Assembly: GCF_042492175.1 (NCBI RefSeq)
Contig: NZ_CP170453.1
Location: forward strand, 1,736,001 to 1,800,000
Length of the DNA stretch: 64,000 nucleotides
Direction: 5' to 3'
Source of the DNA: CAJXSN01 sp947492235
GTDB lineage: Bacteria; Pseudomonadota; Alphaproteobacteria; Sphingomonadales; Sphingomonadaceae
The notes under the pieces are model-generated. The model was not told the DNA's origin, did no database searches, and was given only the letters and a program-made list of their open reading frames with translations. The position numbers were made by a program, and so were the translations under genes. Position 1 is the first letter of the stretch. Every line of letters begins with the position of its first letter. This document shows positions 53,279 to 63,200 of this stretch, piece after piece.

Positions 53279-53419
53279 GTCCCGCGCGGCATGGCACTTT
53301 GTCGGGCAGGGCAGGCACTTAGTAGATGGCCACTCGCCTTTGCGGCCCCCCTCGCTAGCGATTGCAATATGTGTTGATGTGTCTTATTCGCATAATACAG
53401 TAATCCAAAGGGGACCCCA

Positions 53420-55258
53420 ATGAAACTGATCCGTACTGCCCTTCTGGCGACCGCCGCTCTGGCGCTGCCGGCCACTCCCGCACTGGCCGACGGCCACGGT
53501 AACCACGCAGCCGACGCCATGGGCGGCGAAGCCCATTCCGAAGCGCCTATGACCGAGGGCCAGAAGCTGAAAGCTTTGTTCGCGGAATCCGACGAGCGTT
53601 CGCTTGCTCTCAATCCGATCAGCGGACTGTTTCGAGGCGATATGCGCCGGGCGGATCGGCTGGGCGATTTCCTGACCGACAGTTTCTTCCTTGCAGCGCG
53701 CACCGACACGCAGCTGAACATGGCGCTGCTCGCGCAGATCGACCGCAGCAAGCTGAGCGAGACCGACCAGCTCGCTTACGACGTGTTCAAATACAATCAG
53801 GAGCAGTCGCTCAAAGGTAGTACCGATGAAATCCGCGCGCTGACCGAAGTGCGGCCGGTGAACCATTTCAGCGGCTTCCACACATTTTACCCTACCTTCG
53901 CCAGCGGCCAGAGCGCTGCCCCGTTCAAGACAGTGACCGATTACGAAAACAACCTGTCGCGTCACAAAGACTACATCGCCATCGGCGACCGCGCGATCGA
54001 GAAATTTCGTGACGGCATGGAGTCCGGCGTTCTTGAAACCAGCCTGACCATCGACCGGGTGATCAAGCAACTCGACACCCAGTTGGCGATCCCGCTGGAG
54101 GAATCGCAATATTGGGCTCCGGTGAAGAACATGCCGGAAGACTTCTCCGACGAAGACAAGGCGCGCCTGACCGCCGAGTACCAGACCGCGACGCAGGCGA
54201 TTTACGACAGCACCACGCGGATGCGCGATTTCCTGCGCGATGAATATCTGCCCGTGGCTCGCACCACCGTCGGCCTGAGCGAGATGAAAGGTGGCGATAC
54301 GCTGTATGCCCAGCTCATCGAGAGCACCACAACGCTGCCGCTGACGGCCGACTATCTGCACGAGCTGGGCCTGTCCGAAGTCGCCCGGGTGATGGCCGGT
54401 TTCCAGGAAATCCAGGAAGAGGTTGGCTTCGAAGGGACCACGCAGGAATTCTTCGACTATGTCCGCACCGATCCGCAGTTCAAGCCGGAAAGCCGCGAGG
54501 CTCTGACCCAGAGCTATTATGACATCGGCGAGATCGTCGACGAGAAGATCGGCGACTATTTCAGCCTGCTGCCCAAGACCGAACTGGTCATCAAGCCGTA
54601 TGATCCGGCCATCGAGCAATTCAGCGCGGGCGGTTCCTACCAGTCCGGCGCGCCCGATGGTTCGCGCCCCGGCACGTTCTACTTCAACGCCTATGACCTG
54701 CCCAGCCGCCTGACGACGGGCAATGTCACGCTCTATCTGCATGAAGGCGCACCGGGCCATCACTTCCAGATCAGCCTTGCGCAGGAAAACGAGGCGCTGC
54801 CGGCCTTCATGCGCTTTGGCGGAAACACCGCCTATGTCGAGGGTTGGGCGCTGTATTCGGAAACGCTGGGCTACGACATGGGTCTGTTTGACGATCCGTG
54901 GGCGCGGTATGGCACGCTGCAGGACGAGCAGCTGCGCGCGATGCGTCTGGTGGTTGATACCGGCCTGCATTCAAAGGGCTGGAGCCGCGAGCAGGCGATC
55001 GACTTCATGCTGGAAAATTCCGGTATGACCCGCACTGAAGTGGTCGCCGAAGTCGAGCGCTATATCGCGATCCCGTCGCAGGCGCTTGCGTACAAAGTTG
55101 GTGCGCTGAAGATACAGGAACTGCGCGCCGAAGCGGAAACCGCGCTGGGCGATGATTTCGACATCAAGGAATTCCACGCACAGGTTCTGGGCACCGGCGC
55201 GCTGCCGCTGCCTGTGCTGGAAGCCAAGATCGATCGCTGGGTAGCCAGCCAGATGTAA
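53420..55258 (+). CDS. DUF885-family secreted protein, putative metallopeptidase
   Basis: 612 aa with signal peptide MKLIRTALLATAALALPATPALA. The DUF885 catalytic-like signature is LYLHEGAPGHHFQISLAQ (about 439-456), with a downstream Glu in YVEGWALYSETLG, resembling HExxH-type zinc peptidases. Length fits the family. It stands alone, in the same direction as the amidohydrolase pair. A strong terminator follows. Confidence 0.9.
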   Translation: MKLIRTALLATAALALPATPALADGHGNHAADAMGGEAHSEAPMTEGQKLKALFAESDERSLALNPISGLFRGDMRRADRLGDFLTDSFFLAARTDTQLNMALLAQIDRSKLSETDQLAYDVFKYNQEQSLKGSTDEIRALTEVRPVNHFSGFHTFYPTFASGQSAAPFKTVTDYENNLSRHKDYIAIGDRAIEKFRDGMESGVLETSLTIDRVIKQLDTQLAIPLEESQYWAPVKNMPEDFSDEDKARLTAEYQTATQAIYDSTTRMRDFLRDEYLPVARTTVGLSEMKGGDTLYAQLIESTTTLPLTADYLHELGLSEVARVMAGFQEIQEEVGFEGTTQEFFDYVRTDPQFKPESREALTQSYYDIGEIVDEKIGDYFSLLPKTELVIKPYDPAIEQFSAGGSYQSGAPDGSRPGTFYFNAYDLPSRLTTGNVTLYLHEGAPGHHFQISLAQENEALPAFMRFGGNTAYVEGWALYSETLGYDMGLFDDPWARYGTLQDEQLRAMRLVVDTGLHSKGWSREQAIDFMLENSGMTRTEVVAEVERYIAIPSQALAYKVGALKIQELRAEAETALGDDFDIKEFHAQVLGTGALPLPVLEAKIDRWVASQM

Positions 55259-55285
55259 CCAGCGAGAAGCGAAACGCAGCAAGTG

Positions 55286-55317
55286 GGGGCGGGGCCGCGA
55301 GGTTTCCCGCCCCTTTT
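55286..55317 (+). terminator. Terminator after the DUF885 gene
   Basis: GGGGCGGG (55286-55293) pairs with CCCGCCCC (55306-55313), followed by TTTT. It lies 28 bases after the stop codon. Confidence 0.85.
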
Positions 55318-55440
55318 GCGTGGCGCTGCCTTGGATGGCCCGTTCTGACACGCGACTGTCGCTCATTCTGCGGACAGCTTGGCCGTGCTAGGCGAGTGGT
55401 CTATGCTTTGCGCAGAATTTCTACAGGGACCAGAATCGTG

Positions 55441-55938
55441 ATGAAAACCACCCTTGGCATTGCCGCAATCAGTGCAGCCACGCTCGCCGCTACCGCCATG
55501 TCCAGCACTGCCGTATCCGCGCAGGAGACCGGCGATGGCAGCCTAAGCCGTGCGCAGTTTATTGCCCAGATGGATGCCCAGTTCACCCAGCTGGATGCCG
55601 ATCAGAACGGGATTATCACCGACGCGGAAATCGGGCAGCGCCGGGTGCAATTGCAACAGGCCGCTGCGCTTCGACTGAACCAACAGATTTTCCAGCAGCT
55701 GGACACCGATGGCAATGGCGCCCTCTCGCCCCAGGAATTCGCCGCTCTTTCCAACCCTAATGCGGTGGGCGCTGTTCCGGTGCCGAGTGTTCAGGAATTC
55801 GACCGTGATGGTGACGGCGCCATTACATTGGTAGAATACCGGATCCGCACGCAGGGCAATTTCGATGCGCTGGATCAGGACCGCGACGGCATCATGTCGG
55901 CGGCCGAGATGCAGGCGGCGGGCCTGCCGGCAAGCTAA
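55441..55938 (+). CDS. EF-hand calcium-binding protein (exported)
   Basis: 165 aa with signal peptide (MKTTLGIAAISAATLAATAMSSTAVSAQE) and four EF-hand loops: DADQNGIITDAE, DTDGNGALSPQE, DRDGDGAITLVE and DQDRDGIMSAAE. It probably buffers or senses calcium in the periplasm. Start ATG 55441 is set by the signal peptide; a longer in-frame start at 55396 adds residues with no signal character. A bidirectional terminator follows. Confidence 0.9.
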   Translation: MKTTLGIAAISAATLAATAMSSTAVSAQETGDGSLSRAQFIAQMDAQFTQLDADQNGIITDAEIGQRRVQLQQAAALRLNQQIFQQLDTDGNGALSPQEFAALSNPNAVGAVPVPSVQEFDRDGDGAITLVEYRIRTQGNFDALDQDRDGIMSAAEMQAAGLPAS

Positions 55939-55960
55939 GCGCAATCATTCGACCAAAAGA

Positions 55961-55993
55961 AAAGGGGCGGCCCGCGAAGGCCGTCCCTTTTTT
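55961..55993. terminator. Terminator between the EF-hand gene and adhesin 1 (bidirectional)
   Basis: AAAGGGGCGGCC (55961-55972) pairs with GGCCGTCCCTTT (55979-55990) and ends in a T run; the left side has an A-rich flank, so it could stop the convergent adhesin gene as well. Confidence 0.85.
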
Positions 55994-56015
55994 GTTGCCG
56001 GCAAGAGGCGTGCGG

Positions 56016-59000
56016 TCAGAACCCGAAGGTTGCTGCGACACGGCCGCCGACGGCGTCGTCACCCGTGTTGCCGCCAACGCTGGCGGACAGATACACGCTG
56101 TCGGTAATCCGCCCGGTGATCGATCCGGCAAACGCCTGCTCACCCTTGTAGGTGGAGCCTGCAACCGTCATCGAAATCGCCTTGCCCGGCACAATTTGCG
56201 CGCCGCCCATGGCCATCGCGGCAGCAATTCCGCCGGTCATGCTCTCGTCCAGCTCGTCCAGCTGGAAGCGAAGGTTGGAAAGCCCGGTTTCCAGCGTCCC
56301 GACCCGGCCCGACAGTCCATCGAATTGCGCATCGGTAACCGCAGCGATGTGATCGATCGATGTCTGGACGGAGCGAACGGCACTGGCTGTTGCCACCGCC
56401 TGACGGCCCAGCGTGCCATTGGCGTCCACTGTCACCGCATCCACCGGCCCGACCTGCGCCGCCGTGCTGGCGTCGATGCCGGCAACCACCACCGAGGTGG
56501 CGCTGCCGCCCAGAACCAGCTGGTTGGCCGCCGTGGTCGCAGCGCCCGCGCCTAACGCTGTCGAGCCGCTATGCGTTGCCGATGCGCCATTGCCCAGCGC
56601 AGTGCTGCTGCCCGCGCTGGCAACGCTGTCCGAACCGACCGCCGTCGCCCGCGCAACCGCCGCGTTGGCCCGCGCGCCGTAGGCACTGGCCAGGTTGCCG
56701 TTTGCTTTCGCCTGCTGGCCACTGGCCGAAGCCAGATTGCCTGTCGCAGTTGCGCTGCGCCCGATCGCCTGCGAACCGCTGCCCGATGCAACCGACAGCG
56801 AGCCGATGGCAACCGAGTTCAGCCCCGTCGCCGTCGAACGCGCACCGATGGCGGTGGCAAGGTTTGCTCCGACAACAGACGAGTTACCGATGGCGGTCGC
56901 CTGCTCGAAATTGGCTGCGACGCCGTTCCCGATGGCGGTTGCGCCCAATTGGGTGGCGGAGCTTCCTGAACCGATGGCGGTTGCCGCAACGCCCGTGGCC
57001 TGTGCGCTGCGGCCCAGTGCCATGGCGCCGGTATTGGTTGCCGCCGAGTCTGCACCCAGAGCCACCGCGCCATTGGTTGTGGCGACTGCTCCGGTGCCGT
57101 TATCGTCGAAGTCACCACCGATAGCGACAGCGGCCAGCCCACTGGCATTCGCAAACGAACCGGCAGCCGTTGCGTGATCGCCGGAAGCATCTGCGAGGCG
57201 ACCAAAGGCTGCTGAAAGGGCACCGGTAGCCTGCGCGCTGTTACCAACGGCAACTGCACGCTCACCTGTGGCATCCGCGCTCGAGCCGATGGCTGTGGAG
57301 ACATCCCCCGAAGCAACGCTGGCAACGCCCATAGCTACGCTAAAAATGGCATCGGCCGCAGAGAAGTCACCGACTGCGACAGCGCTTTGTCCGGCAGCAG
57401 AGGAATTCGTGCCAACCGCAGTTGCGAATTCGCCTGCCGATGCTCGGTTGCCGATCACGGTCGCCTGAGTGCCCGACAGCCTTCCGAAATCGGCGTTTCC
57501 GGCGCCAACGCCGACGACCGTAGCGAAGTTATTCTGTGCGGCGGCGACAGACCCTATGGCCACCGATTCAATACCTATCGCATTAGCACTGTCACCTGCA
57601 GCAAAACTGCTTTGACCCGCAGCGCTGGCCGCGCGTCCCAGGGCTGTCGCACTGACGCCAGTTGCAGCTGCACTGTTGCCAATGGCGATGGCGAAAGTCT
57701 GTGTCGCAGTCGAAGATGCACCGACAGCGAAGGAATCGTTGCCTGAGGCGTTGGCGCCGGTGCCAGGTGTTCCCAGTCCTTCGACACCGCCGATAGCAAT
57801 CGAGCGCAAACCGGAGGCTTCCACACGGTTGCCGAAGGCCACAGCGCCGACCCCGCTTGTCACTGCTGCATCGCCGATGGCTGCCGAAAATGCACCCGAT
57901 GCCATCGCACCTTCGCCAACGGCAATCGCGTCTTCCGCGCTCGCATTCGCACCGCGTCCGATGGCGAGCGCGTCGTCGCCTGTCGCTTGCGAAATCGTAC
58001 CGATGGCGGTGGCCCCTTTCGCTGTGGCATTGCTCATCCAGCCGATGGCCATTGCGCCCGACGGCCCTATAGCCTGCGCTTCGGGGCCGATCGCAATGCC
58101 GTTCGCTTCTTCCGCGTCGGTGAAGCGGCCCAGAGCTACACCGCCCGAACCGGCCGCCCGCGCCTCGCTACCGATGGCAACCGAGTCGAAGGCGGCCGCA
58201 TCGGCCAGTTCGCCAACTGCTACAGCGCCTTCGCCGGCTGCAGTCGAATTGTTACCGATGGCGGTAGCGGCGAGGCCGCTGGCATTGGCAGTTTCGCCGA
58301 TGGCTACGGTGCGGGCACTCACGGCGGTAGTGTTCAGGCCGATGGCTACAGCAAAGCTGGAATTGCTGACCGAGCCTGCACCAATCGCAATCGCAGCGCC
58401 GCTTGTCGCGGCGGCATTCTCGCCAATCGCGATGGAATCAAAGCCTGCTGCATTGGCACCAACACCTTGCGCAACGGCACTGGCACCCCCGGCCGATGCG
58501 GCCTCACCGATAGCGATAGCGTCCAGCCCCAACGCGGTTGGCAGGGCGCCGTCGGAATTCACCACGAGATAGGGCGAGCCGCTGCCTCCGCCGCCTCCGA
58601 CACCGGCAATCGCGGCGTTGAGCTGCGCGACATTGACCGCGTCCGTTCCGTTGACGCCTTGTGCAACATTGGTGATCCGGCGCTCGGCGCCCGAAGAGCC
58701 CACCGAGATGACATTCGCCTCGTTGGTGTACGACCCGAAGCCGAGCGCGACCGAGCCTGCGCCATTCTGGTCCACATAGGCGCGCGGCCCGATAGCGAGG
58801 GCGTCATTGGCAAAGGCTTTGGTTTCCTGGCCAATCGCGATGGATTCGGTGTTGCCGGCCTCTGCGTCGGTGCCGATGGCAATCGCCTGCGTGGCTGCGC
58901 TCGCCCCGATTGCATCCATGTCGTCTCCGTCCGCACCAATCGCAATGCCCTGCAAGGCGGCCGCGCTGCGCGAACCGACGGCCACACTCGCTGCAATCCC

Positions 59001-59597
59001 CACGGCATCGAAACCGATCGCGACGGCCTCTGCGCCCGCAGAGCTGCTTGCGCCGACTGCTGTCGCAAAAAAGTCGCCGCTGGAAAATTGGTCGCCGGCC
59101 TGAGAATCATATCCCACCGCGGTCGAGTTGCCGAGCGCAGCTGCGTCGCCCCCGACCGCAACGCCAAAGGCTTCGTTTGCGTTTGCGAATGTACCAAGCG
59201 CCACCGCACGGTTGCCGTTTGCTGCGGCGAAGGTGCCGATGGCGATCTGTCCGATATTGGTCCCGCCGCCGATGTCATCGAAGGTCGAAGAGCTGTAGCC
59301 AATGGCAATCGAATTGACGGCATCCGCGTTGGCAAAAGCGCCGACCGCCGTTGCCTGGTCCTGAATGGCATTGGCATTGTTGCCCAGCGCTGTGGCGGTA
59401 TTGCCACTGGCATCGGAGTTGACCCCGCATTCAAGGCCATCGTCGGCCGTGCCAATCGTGCCGTCCGGTCCGGCATCGACGTTGCAGGGCGCGGTTGCAT
59501 CGGCGCTTGCAGGTGTGGCGGCAAAAGCCAGTGCGCTGGCAGCAGCAGTCGTGGTGGCGAGCAGAAGCGCTCTCCGCGAACGGAAATTCGGCGTCAT
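56016..59597 (-). CDS. YadA-type trimeric autotransporter adhesin (adhesin 1)
   Basis: 1193 aa. Signal peptide RRALLLATTTAAASALAFAATPASADA, then a Cys-containing start (APCNVDAGPDGT...GLECGVNS) and a long head made of 14-residue repeats of the SVAIGxxAxAxGxxA type. A neck block QVGPVDAVTVDANGTLGRQ leads to a coiled-coil stalk (VGTLETGLSNLRFQLDELDESM) and the C-terminal YadA anchor barrel ending VAATFGF. The anchor is about 75 residues, as expected for a trimer barrel. It would mediate surface attachment or autoagglutination. Confidence 0.95.
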   Translation of the reverse strand: MTPNFRSRRALLLATTTAAASALAFAATPASADATAPCNVDAGPDGTIGTADDGLECGVNSDASGNTATALGNNANAIQDQATAVGAFANADAVNSIAIGYSSSTFDDIGGGTNIGQIAIGTFAAANGNRAVALGTFANANEAFGVAVGGDAAALGNSTAVGYDSQAGDQFSSGDFFATAVGASSSAGAEAVAIGFDAVGIAASVAVGSRSAAALQGIAIGADGDDMDAIGASAATQAIAIGTDAEAGNTESIAIGQETKAFANDALAIGPRAYVDQNGAGSVALGFGSYTNEANVISVGSSGAERRITNVAQGVNGTDAVNVAQLNAAIAGVGGGGGSGSPYLVVNSDGALPTALGLDAIAIGEAASAGGASAVAQGVGANAAGFDSIAIGENAAATSGAAIAIGAGSVSNSSFAVAIGLNTTAVSARTVAIGETANASGLAATAIGNNSTAAGEGAVAVGELADAAAFDSVAIGSEARAAGSGGVALGRFTDAEEANGIAIGPEAQAIGPSGAMAIGWMSNATAKGATAIGTISQATGDDALAIGRGANASAEDAIAVGEGAMASGAFSAAIGDAAVTSGVGAVAFGNRVEASGLRSIAIGGVEGLGTPGTGANASGNDSFAVGASSTATQTFAIAIGNSAAATGVSATALGRAASAAGQSSFAAGDSANAIGIESVAIGSVAAAQNNFATVVGVGAGNADFGRLSGTQATVIGNRASAGEFATAVGTNSSAAGQSAVAVGDFSAADAIFSVAMGVASVASGDVSTAIGSSADATGERAVAVGNSAQATGALSAAFGRLADASGDHATAAGSFANASGLAAVAIGGDFDDNGTGAVATTNGAVALGADSAATNTGAMALGRSAQATGVAATAIGSGSSATQLGATAIGNGVAANFEQATAIGNSSVVGANLATAIGARSTATGLNSVAIGSLSVASGSGSQAIGRSATATGNLASASGQQAKANGNLASAYGARANAAVARATAVGSDSVASAGSSTALGNGASATHSGSTALGAGAATTAANQLVLGGSATSVVVAGIDASTAAQVGPVDAVTVDANGTLGRQAVATASAVRSVQTSIDHIAAVTDAQFDGLSGRVGTLETGLSNLRFQLDELDESMTGGIAAAMAMGGAQIVPGKAISMTVAGSTYKGEQAFAGSITGRITDSVYLSASVGGNTGDDAVGGRVAATFGF

Positions 59598-59709
59598 GTG
59601 AAAAAGGCCCTCTTACGTGTACAGGGCCCCCTCGGCCCCGATCCCGTTTCTGTCGATAATATGCAGGAATTGGTTGGACAAGTGCCTCTTACCATTGAGG
59701 AGTTTAGCT

Positions 59710-60129
59710 ATGTCGTCCCCACAAGAACTGCCCGCATGGATTGCTCTATTTCTCGGACTCTATTCTTTGGCCGCCGCCGTGGGCGAGCTGCGCGTTCCGG
59801 GTAGCTGGATGGCCATGGTCGAGGATCTGGAGGCCAGCCCCGGCACCCGGTTTCTGACCGGGATCGTATGCGTCATCCTGGGTGCGACTCTTTACCTGGT
59901 CGGCGGCTGGGATGCAGCGATCAAGCGGGGCGACTGGCTGGCCGCGGGAATTGCGCTGCTTGGCGGGATTGCTGCGGCAGAAGGGCTGTTCATTCTGGCG
60001 GCGGGGGACCGGTTTCTGGCGCTGTCACGCAAGATGATGGCGCGGCATACCAGCCTGTGGGCAGGGCTGTCGGCATTGGCGGGCGGCGCGCTTGTTTTTC
60101 TCGCCCTGTCGCGCTTGCAATTCGTGTGA
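59710..60129 (+). CDS. Small membrane protein between the adhesins (unknown)
   Basis: 139 aa with about four hydrophobic segments (WIALFLGLYSLAAAVGEL, FLTGIVCVILGATLYLVGGW, AAGIALLGGIAAAEGLFILAA, SLWAGLSALAGGALVFLALS). ATG 59710 is used because GAGGAG (59697-59702) sits at ideal distance; a longer frame upstream has no support. It is divergent from adhesin 1 and convergent with adhesin 2. No family recognised; proximity to the adhesins may be chance. Confidence 0.72.
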   Translation: MSSPQELPAWIALFLGLYSLAAAVGELRVPGSWMAMVEDLEASPGTRFLTGIVCVILGATLYLVGGWDAAIKRGDWLAAGIALLGGIAAAEGLFILAAGDRFLALSRKMMARHTSLWAGLSALAGGALVFLALSRLQFV

Positions 60130-60155
60130 AACAGCTGGCCCGGCTCCAATAGAAA

Positions 60156-60190
60156 ATCGGCCGGAAGCGCATGGTGCGCCCCCGGCCGAT
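60156..60190. terminator. Hairpin between the membrane protein gene and adhesin 2
   Basis: ATCGGCCGG (60156-60164) pairs exactly with CCGGCCGAT (60182-60190) between convergent genes. A clear poly-T tract is lacking; a bidirectional terminator is likely. Confidence 0.65.
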
Positions 60191-60216
60191 CCCAGAGCCT
60201 GTCTGTTGATCGAGGC

Positions 60217-63200
60217 TTAGAACTCGCCCGCAAAACCGACGGTGATGCCGGTGTTGCTGTCGCCAGCATGGCTGACGCTTGCGGTCAGCGCGAACGGCGT
60301 GTCGATGTTCAGGCGATGCGTCAGACCGATGCTGAAGGCATATTCGCCCCGGAACGTCGCACCCTTGCCGGCATAGCTGGTCTTGCCCGGAGCCGAAGGC
60401 ATCGGCGCATCGGCCTGCGCCATGGCTGCGGCAATGCCCGACTGCGCTTCGTCCGTCAGTTCATCCAGCCGGAAGTTCACATTGGCAAGGCCCGCTTCCA
60501 GCCCGCCAACGCGGCCCGACAAGGCACTGAACTGCGCGTCGGTTACGGCGGCAATGCTGTTGAGGGAGCTTTGCACCGAGTTCAGCTGGCTCATGCTGGC
60601 CGCTGCCTGACGGCCGAGCGTGCCGGTGGCATCCACGGTCACGACATCGACCGGACCGACCTGCTGGGCGGTACTGGCATCGATATCGGCCACCACGACG
60701 GAGGAGTTCGCTCCGCCGAGAACCACTTGGTTGGAGCGGGTGGTGGTGGCATTGTGACCGATGGCCGTCGACTGGGTGAACGCGGCCGTGGCACCGTTAC
60801 CGATTGCCGTGCTGCGCGGGCCGCCGGCATTGGCCTGGTGGCCGACAGCGGTGGTGTCGGCATTGGTGGCCCGCGATCCGCGGCCGATGGCCGTGGACCG
60901 GTTGGCCGAGGCCAGCGCGCCGGTACCGATGGCGGCAGAGCCGCCGCCGCCTGCATTGGCACCGTTGCCCAGAGCCGTGGCGTTGTTGCCGCTGGCCGAG
61001 GAAACCCGGCCAAAGGCCGAGGCGCCGTCAGCGGTTGCCTGTGCACCGAAGCCGACGGCGGAGGATTCCACACCGGTCGCATCGGTCGACATACCAAGCG
61101 AGGTGCTGCCGACGCCGCTGGCAAGCGAGTCATGCCCGTAAGCGGAGGCCTGCGCGGCGGTTGCCCGGCTGAAGTCCCCGACGGCGACCGCTTCGATGCC
61201 CGAACCTTGTGCACCGTCGCCCAAGGCGATGGCTCCAGACTGATCCGCCAAGGCAGCGTCACCAATAGCGATTGCCTGTCCGCCGGTTGCATCGGCCGAA
61301 TCGCCGATGGCAATCGCGGATGCGGACGATGCAACTGAGTTCTCACCGATGGCGATAGCGTCGGCCTGGTTTGCCAAGGCATTGTCGCCGATTGCAACCG
61401 TACCGCTAGGGCCGGATGCTTCCGCACCTTCACCCAGTGCAACACTGCCAACTCCCGACGCAACGCTCGATTTACCGATAGCGATGGTATCGATATTGCT
61501 GGCATTGGCCAGCCGTCCGAAGGCGATAGCATCGATTGCGCCCGCATCGGAACCTCCGCCAATCGCGATGGAGTCGGTGAAATTGGCATCGGCGAACACG
61601 CCCAGCGCAATCCCGCGCACTCCATCGGCCTGAGAATTTGAGCCAATGGCAACCGCATCCTGACCAGCGGCAATTGAATCGACACCGACGGCAATTGCGT
61701 AGGCCCCGGTAGCCTGAGCGCCCAACGAATTGTCCGTGCCCTCATTATCGAAGGCATCCCCGCCGATGGCGATAGCGCCAACAGCCGTCGCATCGCTGTT
61801 GCGGCCAACGGCTATCGCCTCAGCAGCCGTCGCATCTGCGTTGTAGCCAACCCCGATTGCTGCCTCGGCATTGGTGGTTGCAAAGGCCCCGACCGCGGTA
61901 GAGTTCAGCCCATCTGCATCGGCAGCATAGCCGAGCCCTGTGGCGTAGCTTGCGGTAGCATCGGACAGCCGCCCAAGGGCGGTTCCGCCGAGAGCTGTTG
62001 CTTCCGCACTGGTGCCGATGGCTGTCGCAAGAGTTGCCGAACCGGTGGTCGAGTTGATTCCGCATTCCAGCGTGCTGGTTCCACCAGAGCCTGTCACACA
62101 CCCGGAACCAGCCCCTTGCGGAGCGTTGGCCAGTTGCGGGGCGGCCAGTGTGGCAGAAGATGCGAAATCGCCCGTGCCGGAAAGGCTGCTGCTGGCCACT
62201 GTAGCCAGACGCCCGTTCTGGTCGATTGTCAGCACGAAGGTGCCTGCGCTCGGCGCGGCAAGACCGGCCAGATTGTAAGTCGCGCTGGCATTACCGATGG
62301 AGACATTGTCTGCCCCGGTGCTGATCGTGCCAAAGCCGATGGCGAGGCTGCGGGCGAAGTTTGCCTGTGCTCCGTCACCGATGGCGGTGGTGCTGGTTTG
62401 CCCCGCAACCGCCGCGTTACCGATAGCCGTCGCGCGGTTACCGGTTGCTGCCGCCTGGTGACCAACCGACGTCGTATCGGCATTGCTGGCGACCGCAGCA
62501 CGGCCCACTGCAGTGGAGCGGTTAGCGCTGGCATTGGCCGCCAGACCGAAGGAGGAAGCGCCCCCGCCGGTTGCTTGCGCCCCGCTGCCAACTGCCGTGG
62601 AGTTCGCGCCCGAAGCGGACGAGTTCCGCCCGAAGGCCGAGGCTCTGAGAGCAGATGCAGCGGCCTGGAAGCCGACCGCGGTGGCTTCTTCGCCCCCTGC
62701 GCCGACATTGGCGAGATAGCCGAAGGCCGAGCTGCTGACACCATCCGCGACAGACTGCGAACCGACGGCCGAAGCATTGTCCGCCGTAGCTGAGGCGATC
62801 CGGCCAACCGCCAGCGAGTTGAACGCCACCGAGTTGGCATCCGTCCCGATCCCGATAGCGTTGGAACCGGATGCGAGCACGCTGGTGCCCAATGCGAGAG
62901 AATTGGCTCCCGAAGCGGCTGTAGAGTCATCCCCGATTGCGACTGCCGAGGTGGCTGAGGCTTGGGAATTGTTGCCGATGGAGATGGAATCGGTCCCGTC
63001 CGCATTGGCGCTAAAGCCGAGGCTGATGGCCCGAAGACCGGTCGTGGTGGCCGATACACCCATAGCAATGCTGTTTTGAGCGTTAGCCAGCGCGTTTCCG
63101 CCAATTGCCGTACTGAAACTCAAGGGGGCATTTGCCCCATCACCGATTGCAATAGCGCCGAAGTCACCGGCGTTTGTCCCGTCACCCAGAGCCAGTGCCG

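Noticed and set aside
57987..59804. A 605-codon plus-strand frame and other long frames across adhesin 1
   Set aside because: Produced by the repetitive adhesin sequence read in other frames; no signal, start site or domain.
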